Part shown: piece by piece, positions 14,754-22,992 of the stretch | Position numbering within the stretch: the first letter of the stretch is position 1 | Layout: each line of letters begins with the position of its first letter | Assembly (NCBI GenBank): GCA_016342385.1 | Contig: JAEINM010000009.1 | Location: 1-24,215, forward strand | Source: Spirochaetaceae bacterium | GTDB taxonomy: Bacteria; Spirochaetota; Spirochaetia; DSM-2461 | Direction: 5' to 3' | DNA: 24,215 bases | Program-made: the position numbers and the translations under genes | The notes under the pieces: model-generated | What the model saw: the letters and a program-made list of their open reading frames with translations, nothing else | The model's database searches: none | What the model was told of the DNA's origin: nothing

Positions 14754-16013
14754 TCATCCGCATCCACCACCGCTACCCTTGCAGGCGGTTCCGCAGGCCT
14801 GGCTGCGGCAACTCATAGATGCAAGAGAATTCCCGCTAAATAATTTTGATGCCGCATCTTCGAGAAGACCTTCAACCTGATAGACCTTCAATCCTTTATT
14901 TTCCAGAATCTTCTTAGGTTTCACTCCAATCCCATTCACAAGAACAGCTTTGCAATCGGAGAAGCTGTCGGCCAGATTCTCCCATCGCCTATCCCCGGTT
15001 CCAGTTGTAGGAGTCTTCCGTCTCTCTTTTAACTGAACCTGACCGTTATCATCTAATGTGTAGATCGCCAGATCTGCGGCTTCTCCCAGATGCTGGTTGA
15101 TTAGAAATCCCTCGCGGGAAGCTATGGCGATAAAAGGCCGTATTTCGCCGGGATTCATTGATTTGGATCCCGCTTCCTTAAGTGTCGCCAGCCAGGCTGC
15201 CGGGTCTTTGTCTCCGATCATTCCCGCCGCATCGGCTCGGCATCTCTGACAATGCTTCATCTGAGGGATAAACTTCCCCGCATTCTCTCGAATCTTCCAC
15301 ATCATCTGATGGTCAGGTTCGGTCAAATCACCAAAGGCAGCCCCTTCGACAGGAATCATGGGAATACAGTTGAATATGTCTGCACCCCGCTTTTTCATCT
15401 CTTCTGCTATCTCCGCAATATGATGATCATTGATTCCCGGAATGACAATCGTATTGATTTTTACCGTTATACCGTGGTCCTTAAGCGAAGCTATCGCCGC
15501 CAGCTGATTCTCCAGTAGAAGTGTTGCCGCTTCTTCTCCCCGAAATGTCCGTTTTCCCAACCGTATCCAGCTGTATATCTTTGCTCCGATTTCCGCTTTC
15601 ACTGCGTTGACTGTTATTGTCACATGACTCACTCCAATTTTAGCCAGTTCATTCACCGACGATAGAACATTGAGACCATTGGAGGAAACACAAAGCAGAA
15701 CTTCGGGATGTTTCTCTCTCAGAAGAGCCATAGTCTTTAAAGTGGGTTCGGGATCGGCAAAGGGGTCACCGGGACCGGCGATTCCAGCCACTGAGATGGG
15801 ACATTTCTTTGTCATTTCATCAAAAAACCATTCTGCCTGCCCCGGAGAGAGTATGGAGCTTGTAACACCAGGTCTCGATTCATTGACACAATCGTAATTC
15901 CGGTTACAGAAGTTGCATTGCACATTACATTTGGGGGCTACCGGCAGGTGAACTCTTCCATAAGATTTTGACGCTTCCTTGTTGAAGCAGGGATGTTTTG
16001 TCGTATCAAGCAT
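14754..16013 (-). CDS. nifB: NifB, FeMo-cofactor precursor synthase with C-terminal NifX-like domain
   Basis: A 419-residue protein. The radical SAM domain starts with HPCF and HLPVAPKCNVQCNFC, giving the CxxxCxxC ligands C29, C33 and C36; GIAGPGDPFADPE and FNCIPMIPVEG follow, and HCQRCRADAAG (C255, C258) holds further cluster ligands. From about residue 290 (RPFIAIASREGFLINQHLGEA) to 395 there is a NifX/NafY-like domain that in other proteins binds the cofactor precursor. The end is a cysteine-rich tail (CRSQACGTACKGSGGGCG). NifB fuses two 4Fe-4S clusters and inserts the central carbide, making NifB-co. The start has AGAGGAG at good spacing. Confidence 0.95.
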   Translation of the reverse strand: MLDTTKHPCFNKEASKSYGRVHLPVAPKCNVQCNFCNRNYDCVNESRPGVTSSILSPGQAEWFFDEMTKKCPISVAGIAGPGDPFADPEPTLKTMALLREKHPEVLLCVSSNGLNVLSSVNELAKIGVSHVTITVNAVKAEIGAKIYSWIRLGKRTFRGEEAATLLLENQLAAIASLKDHGITVKINTIVIPGINDHHIAEIAEEMKKRGADIFNCIPMIPVEGAAFGDLTEPDHQMMWKIRENAGKFIPQMKHCQRCRADAAGMIGDKDPAAWLATLKEAGSKSMNPGEIRPFIAIASREGFLINQHLGEAADLAIYTLDDNGQVQLKERRKTPTTGTGDRRWENLADSFSDCKAVLVNGIGVKPKKILENKGLKVYQVEGLLEDAASKLFSGNSLASMSCRSQACGTACKGSGGGCG

Positions 16014-16024
16014 AATTGACTCCT

Positions 16025-17365
16025 CTATAAATATGAATATCCGATTGTGGATTCATCCTGTTTCCGCGTTAATAATGTATTGACGATATTGTCAAGAAGG
16101 TTGAGAGCGCCCCCGTATCCCACATGGAGAAATCGAGGGCCGCCCACCCGGTCGTGAACAGGAAAACCGCAACGGACAAGTGGAATATTTTTCTTTCTCG
16201 CCAGGGGATACCCCTTGCTGTTTCCTATCATAAAATCAATTTCACGATCTTCCATTAGTTTTTCAAGAGACTTAAAATCGACATCATCTTCTATAATTTC
16301 TGGTTCAATATTTTCAAGACAGTTGCTGATATACTCTTTAAAATTGTTAAACGGAGAACCACTGGCACAGATGAGCGGATTGATGCCGACTTCATCTAGA
16401 AAGGAACAGATGGCTGCTACGAAATCAGCATCTCCATAGACAACTGCTTTTTTACCGAAAGTATACTTATGACAATCGGCATAAGCATCTATGAGTCTTG
16501 CTCTTTCCCGGTTGTAAAATTCGGGAATATCTTTCCCGCTTTTCTCTCCCAGAAGATCGAGAAATTCATCAGTACCACGAACTCCCACGGGTGGCATCAG
16601 TGAATAGTGCCTGACCTGATGACTCTGTTCCAGGTAAGCTCCAGCCGATATCTCATTCCTTAAAAATGGACTAAAACTGATAGAGTATTCAGCCAGGTGA
16701 GCAGCACTTATCTTCTTTAAGGGAGTTCCTCCCGGTGCAATAGGTAGATATTCACCCCAGATCTCTCCATCGAGTGTACTCGAGTAATCAGGCAATATCA
16801 TGGAATCACTGTAAAAAGCATTTACCATAGTTCTTAAATAACGCAAATCGGCCGGTGAAATCATAGAGGGAAATAGATTAACCTTCTGTATTCCTTCATC
16901 AGTTTTGGACTTTCCTTCTACGACACTTTTTACCGCAGCATAAAATCCATCGAGGTGAGCACCTGTATAAGAGGGCATTTTTATAGGTATCAATTCAGCA
17001 GAACTCTCTTTGGCACACTCCCTGCAATAGGATTTGACATCATCACCTATTGTGTCGGACAAACAAGTCGGTGCCACAGCGATTAATTCCGGTTTATATT
17101 TTATATTGACATTCCCGATGGCAGCTTCAAGATTGCTTTTTCCACCAAAAATAGCAGTTGACTCATTGAAACTCGATGAGGCAATATCGAGAGGTTCTTT
17201 AAAATGGCTGATCATATATCTTCTAATATAAGTGGCACAGCCCTGGGAACCATGCATAATACTCATGGCATTTTCAATTCCCTTAATTGCCATGCTGACC
17301 CCGAGAGGACCACAGACTTTGCAGGGGTTTGTCGTTGAAACATAATCCGGTGTATTAATTCTCAT
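16025..17365 (-). CDS. nifN: NifN, FeMo-cofactor scaffold subunit
   Basis: A protein of 446 residues homologous to NifK. It begins MRINTPDYVSTTNPCKVCGPLG, then SIMHGSQGCATYIRRY, VAPTCLSDTIGDD and MPSYTGAHLDGF, the NifN/NifK cysteine and loop pattern. With NifE it forms the scaffold on which NifB-co matures to FeMo-cofactor. The open frame continues 50 codons upstream, but those codons are translated repeat DNA (KGGDAKRRGPLLIDKKI twice). The ATG at 17365 has a perfect AGGAGGAG site and is clearly the true start. It overlaps the nifE stop by 11 bases, so the two are translationally coupled. Confidence 0.92.
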   Translation of the reverse strand: MRINTPDYVSTTNPCKVCGPLGVSMAIKGIENAMSIMHGSQGCATYIRRYMISHFKEPLDIASSSFNESTAIFGGKSNLEAAIGNVNIKYKPELIAVAPTCLSDTIGDDVKSYCRECAKESSAELIPIKMPSYTGAHLDGFYAAVKSVVEGKSKTDEGIQKVNLFPSMISPADLRYLRTMVNAFYSDSMILPDYSSTLDGEIWGEYLPIAPGGTPLKKISAAHLAEYSISFSPFLRNEISAGAYLEQSHQVRHYSLMPPVGVRGTDEFLDLLGEKSGKDIPEFYNRERARLIDAYADCHKYTFGKKAVVYGDADFVAAICSFLDEVGINPLICASGSPFNNFKEYISNCLENIEPEIIEDDVDFKSLEKLMEDREIDFMIGNSKGYPLARKKNIPLVRCGFPVHDRVGGPRFLHVGYGGALNLLDNIVNTLLTRKQDESTIGYSYL

Positions 17366-18839
17366 GGTTTCTCCTCCTCTTATCATTGCCCCTTTTATCT
17401 TTTTGTCGATCAAAAGGGGTCCCCGACGCTTCGCGTCGCCCCCTTTTATCTTTTTGTCGATCAAAAGGGGTCCCCGACGCTTCGCGTCGCCCCCTTTTAT
17501 CTTTTCTCGGTGCAAATCTCCAGACAGGACTCATTACCGACGAATGTACTTCTTTAAAAAAGTTGATCATCCCCTCGTATCCGGCCAGGGCAGTTTTACG
17601 CTCATGATTGTGATCGCAGAATCCGATACCGAGTTTAAATGCGATTGGTCTTTCCTTTACTCCGCCTATAAATAAATCAGCTCCCTTTTCCAGCACGAAT
17701 TTGGATAACTCAAGCGGATTCGAGTCATCGAGGATGACAGTCCCGGGATCGCACATGTCTTTCAGCTGCTGATAATCCTCTTTGTTTCCCGTCTGAGAAC
17801 CGGCAATAACAACTGACATCCCAATCAGACGAAGGGCTTTTATAAGTGAAAAGGCCTTAAAAGCCCCACCGACGTAGACTGCGGCTCTTTTCCCCGATAG
17901 AACTTTGCGGTAGAACTGAATCTGAGGCATTATTTTCGAGAGTTCTTCACGAACGATCTTCTCCGAATTTATTTTAAGCTCAGGGCTCGATGCAAAAAAA
18001 TCTGCCACATCATATAAAGCCTGAGACTGGTCTTCTATTCCAAAATAAGAAACACGAATATAGGGAATCCCGTATTTCTCTTTCATATGTTCTGCCAGGT
18101 ATATTAAAGACCCGGAACACTGAACAACATTTAATGCCGCACCATGGGCTTTACTGATTTTCCCCACACGTCCATCACCAGTGAGCACTGAAACGACCTC
18201 AACACCCATACGTTTATAGTAGTCTTCAATCATCCAGGCTTCACCGGCGAGATTAAACTCACCGAGTATATTAATACTGACCGGAGACACACCGCTGATA
18301 TCTCCTGTACCGACAATTCTGGACAGAGCATCACATGCTGCTTTATAGCCATCTTTTTTTGTTCCTTTAAATCCCTCTGAATGAACGGCAAGGACAGGAA
18401 CACCACATTCTTCAGTTGCCCGCTTACACACAGAGCTTATATCATCACCGATAATTCCGGTAATGCATGTAGCATAGACAAACACGGCATTGGGTTTATG
18501 TTCACTCACTAACTCTCCAATAGCTCTTTCCAGTTTCTTCTCACCGCCGTATATAATGTCTCTTTCCTGTAAATCAGTTGAAAAACTCAAACGATGCAAT
18601 TCAGGACCGGAACTGAGACTCCCGCGGATATCCCAGGTATAGGAGGCGCAACCGATTGGTCCATGAACAATATGGAGAGCATCGGCCACAGGGTATAAAA
18701 CAACTCGGGATCCGCAGAAGACACAGGCCCTTTGACTAACTGCACCGGCAAGACTGGATTTTTCACAGGAAATATTGCCCTCTGTTTCTGACTTTATCCA
18801 GACCTGATCTCTTCTGTCTTTTAATACTGCAGATCCCAT
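17355..18839 (-). CDS. nifE: NifE, FeMo-cofactor scaffold subunit, with a repeat-encoded basic tail
   Basis: A 494-residue NifD-like protein. Cluster-type cysteines are at C39 (RACVFCGS), C64 (HGPIGCASY) and C125 (ATCITGIIGDD), and a VVQCSGSLIYLAEHM stretch corresponds to the cofactor-site region. It pairs with NifN as the NifEN scaffold. Usual NifE proteins end soon after the GYEGMINFFKE helix. Here the last 49 residues (446-494) are lysine- and arginine-rich and contain KDKRGRREASGTPFDRQ twice and a partial third unit, encoded by the 51-bp repeat. The tail is therefore probably acquired. The ATG at 18839 follows an AAGGAGA site. Confidence 0.93.
   Translation of the reverse strand: MGSAVLKDRRDQVWIKSETEGNISCEKSSLAGAVSQRACVFCGSRVVLYPVADALHIVHGPIGCASYTWDIRGSLSSGPELHRLSFSTDLQERDIIYGGEKKLERAIGELVSEHKPNAVFVYATCITGIIGDDISSVCKRATEECGVPVLAVHSEGFKGTKKDGYKAACDALSRIVGTGDISGVSPVSINILGEFNLAGEAWMIEDYYKRMGVEVVSVLTGDGRVGKISKAHGAALNVVQCSGSLIYLAEHMKEKYGIPYIRVSYFGIEDQSQALYDVADFFASSPELKINSEKIVREELSKIMPQIQFYRKVLSGKRAAVYVGGAFKAFSLIKALRLIGMSVVIAGSQTGNKEDYQQLKDMCDPGTVILDDSNPLELSKFVLEKGADLFIGGVKERPIAFKLGIGFCDHNHERKTALAGYEGMINFFKEVHSSVMSPVWRFAPRKDKRGRREASGTPFDRQKDKRGRREASGTPFDRQKDKRGNDKRRRNHEN
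17389..17505 (-). repeat. 51-bp tandem repeat with two hairpins at the nifE-nifN junction
   Basis: Two identical 51-base copies (17389-17439 and 17440-17490) are followed by 15 bases of a third (17491-17505). Each copy contains CCCCTTTT and AAAAGGGG as 8-base arms around 15 bases, then CGACGC-TTC-GCGTCG as a compact hairpin. The period is a multiple of three, so the array stays open in the nifE frame and also in the frame upstream of nifN. It looks like a dispersed palindromic element that landed in the 3' end of nifE. Confidence 0.9.
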
Positions 18840-19144
18840 ATATGTCTCCTTATTATTTTCTTCCTCCCCTCTCCTTTTGGGAGAGGGGCTGGGGGTGAGG
18901 GTTTAATAACAGGCCCCTAAATCCCCTAAAAGGGACTTTACAAGAGCTCTTACTCCCCCTTCAGGCTGGTCGGTAGCAAGATACCTGCTCGCCTATGCGC
19001 CCTTAGGGGGCTGGGGGGCTCTTGCGCCCTTGTTGCTACGGCTCCATGGTTCGAAGCGGCGAGTCTCTTAATGTCAAACGCTCAAATGTTCGCGTCCTTT
19101 GTTCGCTGCCGTAAACGTGGCTTTAGAACTAACAGTTAGAAATA

Positions 19145-19189
19145 CGCGCTTCGCTTGCATTTGTAACTTTTTCGAAGCTGCGAGTCTCG
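19145..19189. repeat. 45-bp direct repeat, copy 1
   Basis: Identical over 45 bases to 19212-19256, beginning CGCGCTTCGCTTGCATTTGT and ending GCTGCGAGTCTCG. It contains TTCGAAGC, which recurs in the degenerate fragment at 19050-19067. Confidence 0.9.
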
Positions 19190-19211
19190 GTCGATTTTCC
19201 TTTCAGAAAAC

Positions 19212-19256
19212 CGCGCTTCGCTTGCATTTGTAACTTTTTCGAAGCTGCGAGTCTCG
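19212..19256. repeat. 45-bp direct repeat, copy 2
   Basis: Exact second copy, 67 bases from the first, ending only four bases from the nifK stop codon. Its closeness to the stop suggests insertion or duplication directly behind nifK. Confidence 0.9.
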
Positions 19257-19260
19257 CTTC

Positions 19261-20643
19261 TCACATAACCAATTCAAATTTTTCTTCTGGCGCTTCCCGG
19301 TCAATTTTATCCATAATCGCGTTTAGCATTTTCTCCAGAATTCTCATGGCTCCCGCATATCCTGTCATAGGAAAATAACTGTGACCGACTCTATCCAGTA
19401 TGGGAAAACCCATTCTGACAAAGGGAATGTCTTCGTCTCTGGCAATGTATTTCCCGTAGGTATTCCCCATAATCAGGTCCACCGATTCCTCTTTTATCCA
19501 CTGATGCATCAGGAACATATCCGCCTGAGGACCATTTTTCACTTTGGCTTCCGGAACAGAATCTCCCAGAATTTCATTCATTCTGTCTGTAAAATATTTT
19601 CCCGGTGTTCCACTTACGATGTACACAGGTTTCATATCCAATCCCACCAGAAACTCTGTCAGAGGAATCAAAATATCGGGATCGCCATAGAGAGCCACTC
19701 TCTTCCCATAGAGGTACTGCTGCATATCGGTAATGATATCGACAACCCGTCCCCGTTCATCGGCTAATGACTCGGGAACGGGACATCCCGTCACTTCACT
19801 GACTTTCATAAGAAATCTGTCGGTACTATTTATACCTAGAGGAATATCCATGACTTCAAAAGGAACATCACATTTTTTCTTCAGTTCAATTCCAGCCGAT
19901 TCCGATGAAAATTTACCAAGGGCAAAAGTAAAACTACTGGATCCTGATCTTTTTAAGTCGGGAATGGAAGTACCACCTTTTGGATAGAACTCATGAAATC
20001 CTGTCTGGGGAGCATCCATAACACCTGAAGTATCGGGAAACATCACAAAGGGAACATGCATTTCCGACATCATCCGTTTTATCTCTCTCATGTCTGAGGG
20101 CTCTACCCATCCTGGTAGAATATTGACCTGATCAAGAGCAAATTCCTGTTTTTCAGGAAAATACCTGGCAATGGCTGCACACATATTGGCAAAACCGGTT
20201 ACATGAGATCCCACATAACTGGGAGTACTGGCATTGATGACATGTTTCCCTTCGGGGATTTTCCCATCGGCAATGGCCTTCTGCGTAATCTGGCTCACAT
20301 CGTCACCAATAGTTTCTGATAAACAGGTCGTATGAACCGCAATGATATCAGGATCATAAATACTGAACATATTGTTAAAAGCCTGGAGCAGATTGCTCTG
20401 CCCGCCAAAAACTGAAGCTCCTTCTGTAAAAGAAGATGTTCCGGCCATAACAGGTTCCTTGTAATGTCTGGTCAGAGTTGATCGATGATAGGAACAGCAA
20501 CCCTGAGACCCATGACTATGAGGCAGACAACCATGCAGACCAAGAGAAGCATACATGGCTCCTATAGGCTGGCAGGTTTTCGCCGGATTTATGGTTAACG
20601 CTTTTCTCTCTTTAACTTCTTTAGTCGTATGACGCAATAACAT
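19261..20643 (-). CDS. nifK: Nitrogenase MoFe protein beta subunit NifK
   Basis: A 460-residue protein. P-cluster cysteines are C24 (KTCQPIGA), C49 (HGSQGCCSYHR) and C107 (HTTCLSETIGDD), and S142 in TPSYVGSHVTG corresponds to the serine ligand used in the oxidised P-cluster. It lacks about 50 N-terminal residues present in the Azotobacter protein, as the clostridial NifK does. It pairs with NifD in the alpha2-beta2 tetramer. The ATG at 20643 follows TAGGAGGATAAT, whose TAG is the nifD stop, so the two genes are separated by only nine bases. Confidence 0.97.
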   Translation of the reverse strand: MLLRHTTKEVKERKALTINPAKTCQPIGAMYASLGLHGCLPHSHGSQGCCSYHRSTLTRHYKEPVMAGTSSFTEGASVFGGQSNLLQAFNNMFSIYDPDIIAVHTTCLSETIGDDVSQITQKAIADGKIPEGKHVINASTPSYVGSHVTGFANMCAAIARYFPEKQEFALDQVNILPGWVEPSDMREIKRMMSEMHVPFVMFPDTSGVMDAPQTGFHEFYPKGGTSIPDLKRSGSSSFTFALGKFSSESAGIELKKKCDVPFEVMDIPLGINSTDRFLMKVSEVTGCPVPESLADERGRVVDIITDMQQYLYGKRVALYGDPDILIPLTEFLVGLDMKPVYIVSGTPGKYFTDRMNEILGDSVPEAKVKNGPQADMFLMHQWIKEESVDLIMGNTYGKYIARDEDIPFVRMGFPILDRVGHSYFPMTGYAGAMRILEKMLNAIMDKIDREAPEEKFELVM

Positions 20644-20652
20644 ATTATCCTC

Positions 20653-22257
20653 CTATACTGCCTTTACGTATGATGCATTCATGGCTTTCTGTTTATCCCA
20701 TGGTGCTTCTATGAAATCCCACATTTTTGTATTGACCATTCTTTCAATGTCCTTGTAGAAATTGATAGCTCCGACAAAACCGGCATATGGCCCTCCATAG
20801 TCATAACTGTGAAGCTGCTTCAATGGAATACCCATTTTCTGAACGGCATATTTCTCTTTTATTCCCGCACAGAAAACTGAAGGTTTATACATTTCTATCA
20901 ACTTCTCCATTTCATAATGACTGAGATCGTCAATTACCAGGGCACCTGAATCCATCTCTTTCATCATCCCCTCGTATTCACTGAACTCCTGCCCTTTTTC
21001 CATGAGCTCTGATTTTTTATCCTGAAGCTCCTGGGAAAATCTGGTGGGATCCTTCTCGATATGAAGTTCTTCAATATTTCTACTGTCAGCATCTACTTTA
21101 ATAGTAGGAATGACTCGTCGACCTTCATAATCATCTCTGTGACCGAATTCATAGCCGGCGGCAAGGCTGATCATACCCAGTTCTTTGAACAGCTCCTGAT
21201 AGTGATGAGCTCTTGAACCACCGACAAATAACATAGCGGTTTTCCCTTCTGTATTGGGTCTGATTTTTTCAACAGCGGCTTTCACTTTGGCCTGTTCTTC
21301 GGCAATCACTTCTTCAATTCTTGCTTTTAGTTCATCATCTTCATAATATTCACCCACTCTTCTCAAAGCTTTGGCCGAAGCATCAGCCCCGATAAAATTC
21401 ACTTTTGTCCAGGGAATACCGAATTTGACTTCCATCATTTCCGCCACATAGTTTATTGACCTGTGACACATAATCAGATTCAGATCCGCCGTATGGGCAT
21501 TGGCAAAATGATCAATAGATGAATTACCACTGAATGTGGCAACAATTTCTATGCCACATTTTTCAAATAATTCGTCCAATACAAAGGCGTCACCACCTAT
21601 GTTATATTCACCTAAAAGGTTAATTCTGTATTTGCTGTCGCTTCTGCTGTCGTCTTCACCGATAACATGTTTGAAAATCTGATTATTGGCAATATGATGT
21701 CCCGCTGACTGACTGACCCCTTTATATCCTTCACAGGAAAAACCGAATACATTACAGTCTCCGAATTTTGCTTTCATTTCTCTCGCTACGGCGTGAACGT
21801 CATCTCCAATCAGCCCTACAGGACAAGTGGAGAACACGGCTATAGCTTTGGGGTGAAACAGATCATAGGCTTCCTGTATAGCGTTCTTAAGAAGCTCTTC
21901 TCCCCCGAAAACAATATTTTTATCCTGCATATCTGTAGAGAAGCAGTAAGTCATAAAATTCTCAGCGGTTTCTGTTTCAGGTCTGGTCTGATTACGTCTG
22001 GTCAACCATGAATAAAATCCACAACCGATCGGCCCGTGTGTAATATTGATAATATCTCTTGTCGGTCCCAGGACGACTCCTTTACAGCCCGCATATGTAC
22101 AGCCCCTCTGGGATATAATTCCCGGAACAGTTCTTACGTTTACAGCCAATTCCTGTATGTCTTCAGGATCATTGGCTGTCATCCCTTTCTTTCTTTTTCG
22201 ATATACTTTGGTGGGATATTTTTCCATCATATAATCGTTTAATTTTTCATAACTCAT
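20653..22257 (-). CDS. nifD: Nitrogenase MoFe protein alpha subunit NifD (clostridial-type, long form)
   Basis: A 534-residue protein. P-cluster ligands are C53 (RGCTYAGCKG), C79 (HGPIGCGFYS) and C145 (STCPVGLIGDD). The FeMo-cofactor ligands are C264 (LIMCHRSINY) and H483 (QLHSYDYGGPY). Q183 and H187 (SQSAGHH), V61 and R87 match positions lining the substrate site. Between about residues 385 and 435 it has an extra charged segment of some 50 residues, similar in place and in overall length to the Clostridium pasteurianum protein (about 533). The residues fit a molybdenum enzyme and not a vanadium or iron-only one. The ATG at 22257 has an AAAGGTGG site. Confidence 0.97.
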   Translation of the reverse strand: MSYEKLNDYMMEKYPTKVYRKRKKGMTANDPEDIQELAVNVRTVPGIISQRGCTYAGCKGVVLGPTRDIINITHGPIGCGFYSWLTRRNQTRPETETAENFMTYCFSTDMQDKNIVFGGEELLKNAIQEAYDLFHPKAIAVFSTCPVGLIGDDVHAVAREMKAKFGDCNVFGFSCEGYKGVSQSAGHHIANNQIFKHVIGEDDSRSDSKYRINLLGEYNIGGDAFVLDELFEKCGIEIVATFSGNSSIDHFANAHTADLNLIMCHRSINYVAEMMEVKFGIPWTKVNFIGADASAKALRRVGEYYEDDELKARIEEVIAEEQAKVKAAVEKIRPNTEGKTAMLFVGGSRAHHYQELFKELGMISLAAGYEFGHRDDYEGRRVIPTIKVDADSRNIEELHIEKDPTRFSQELQDKKSELMEKGQEFSEYEGMMKEMDSGALVIDDLSHYEMEKLIEMYKPSVFCAGIKEKYAVQKMGIPLKQLHSYDYGGPYAGFVGAINFYKDIERMVNTKMWDFIEAPWDKQKAMNASYVKAV

Positions 22258-22270
22258 TTGAATACCACCT

Positions 22271-22648
22271 TTAATCGAGAGTCACTGTGCCCCGTTCTCC
22301 TGTACGCACTCTATAGGAATCCTCTATAGGAAGAATAAAGATTTTCCCATCTCCACTATTCCCGCTCTGGTTTACCTTAATAAGGGTTTTCACTGCCAGA
22401 TCCACTTTGTCGTCGTGAACGATTAGAGTCACAAGTCTCTTGGGAACCAATTGAGGACTTTCACTCAGTTTAGAGATCGCCTCTTCGTGGCCATCAGCTG
22501 CCCCCTGGATAATCCTGAAATCCACAATGCCTTTTCCCCGTCCCAGAACTCTTCCCGTTGCAGTCAGAGAGGGGAACCCCGCATCAGCCAGAGCTTTTTT
22601 GGTTTCGTTCATCTTATTGATTCTGACAACCGCCATTACCTCTTTCAT
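22271..22648 (-). CDS. nifI2: NifI2, PII-like nitrogenase regulator
   Basis: A 125-residue PII-family protein: KEVMAVVRINKMNETKKALADAGFPSLTATGRVLGRGKG, then VPKRLVTLIVHDDKVD, and a C-terminal SGDGKIFILPIEDSYRVRTGE that is a PII signature. It has the longer central loop (about residues 39-65) of NifI2, without the GlnB uridylylation tyrosine. In methanogens NifI1 and NifI2 form a complex that binds the MoFe protein and blocks activity when nitrogen is sufficient, relieved by 2-oxoglutarate and ATP. The same is expected here. It has an AGGAG site and is 13 bases upstream of nifD. Confidence 0.93.
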   Translation of the reverse strand: MKEVMAVVRINKMNETKKALADAGFPSLTATGRVLGRGKGIVDFRIIQGAADGHEEAISKLSESPQLVPKRLVTLIVHDDKVDLAVKTLIKVNQSGNSGDGKIFILPIEDSYRVRTGERGTVTLD

Positions 22649-22657
22649 AAGTAACTC

Positions 22658-22981
22658 CTACCCCTTTTCGCCGGAACTAATGGTATACACATCTTCAACA
22701 GGAGAGACAAAGACTTTTCCGTCACCATAATTCCCCTCTTCACCTGTTTTAGCTGCTGCGAGGATTGTATTTATAACCAATTCCTTATCACTCTTTTTAA
22801 TAACAGAAATAAGAAGTTCTTTCGGTAGTTCATCATAGATAACCTCTCCTACTTTTAATCCGCTCTGCTGGCCTCTACCGGCAACAGGAATCTTTGTCAC
22901 AGCAGGGTACCCTGCATCCATTAATGCCTTTACTACATCCTGACTTTTTTCAGGTCTCACTATTGATCGAATCATTAACAT
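22658..22981 (-). CDS. nifI1: NifI1, PII-like nitrogenase regulator
   Basis: A 107-residue PII-family protein: MIRSIVRPEKSQDVVKALMDAGYPAVTKIPVAGRG, the T-loop GLKVGEVIYDELPKELL, and YGDGKVFVSPVEDVYTISSGE at the end. This is the NifI1 type, the partner of NifI2. It lies 11 bases after nifH with an AGGAGG site. The position between nifH and nifD is the one found in methanogens and anaerobic bacteria with this control system. Confidence 0.93.
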   Translation of the reverse strand: MLMIRSIVRPEKSQDVVKALMDAGYPAVTKIPVAGRGQQSGLKVGEVIYDELPKELLISVIKKSDKELVINTILAAAKTGEEGNYGDGKVFVSPVEDVYTISSGEKG

Positions 22982-22992
22982 CTGCTTCCCTC

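Larger units (their letters stand above)
18840..19260. repeat. Repeat island filling the nifK-nifE gap
   Basis: These 421 bases hold no gene. In plus-strand order there is a hairpin with 9-base arms CCCCTCTCC/GGAGAGGGG (18866-18888) followed by GGG-rich sequence. Next comes an imperfect inverted repeat (about 18941-19024, arms CAAGAGC/GCTCTTG plus C-run/G-run). Then there is a degenerate fragment TTCGAAGCGGCGAGTCTC (19050-19067) and two identical 45-base direct repeats. I found no GG-N10-GC promoter for nifE here, so nifE is probably transcribed through from nifH, perhaps at a reduced level. Confidence 0.8.

Noticed and set aside
17366..17515. Extended nifN start adding 50 residues
   Set aside because: The extra codons are translated tandem repeat. 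The ATG at 17365 has a perfect ribosome binding site and matches the start of NifN proteins.
17389..19256. CRISPR array
   Set aside because: The 51-bp copies are directly adjacent with no spacers, the 45-bp repeats occur only twice, and no cas gene is present.
18840..19260. Insertion sequence between nifK and nifE
   Set aside because: No transposase fragment is encoded and no terminal inverted repeats with target duplication could be defined; it is short non-coding repeats only.
19381..19767. Rightward ORFs inside nifK, nifE and nifD (for example 128 codons here)
   Set aside because: They are frame shadows opposite strongly conserved nitrogenase genes.
20653..22257. Vanadium or iron-only nitrogenase alpha subunit
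   Set aside because: Homocitrate/FeMo-co genes nifE, nifN, nifB and nifV are present, no delta-subunit gene (vnfG/anfG) lies between D and K, and the cofactor-site motifs fit NifD.
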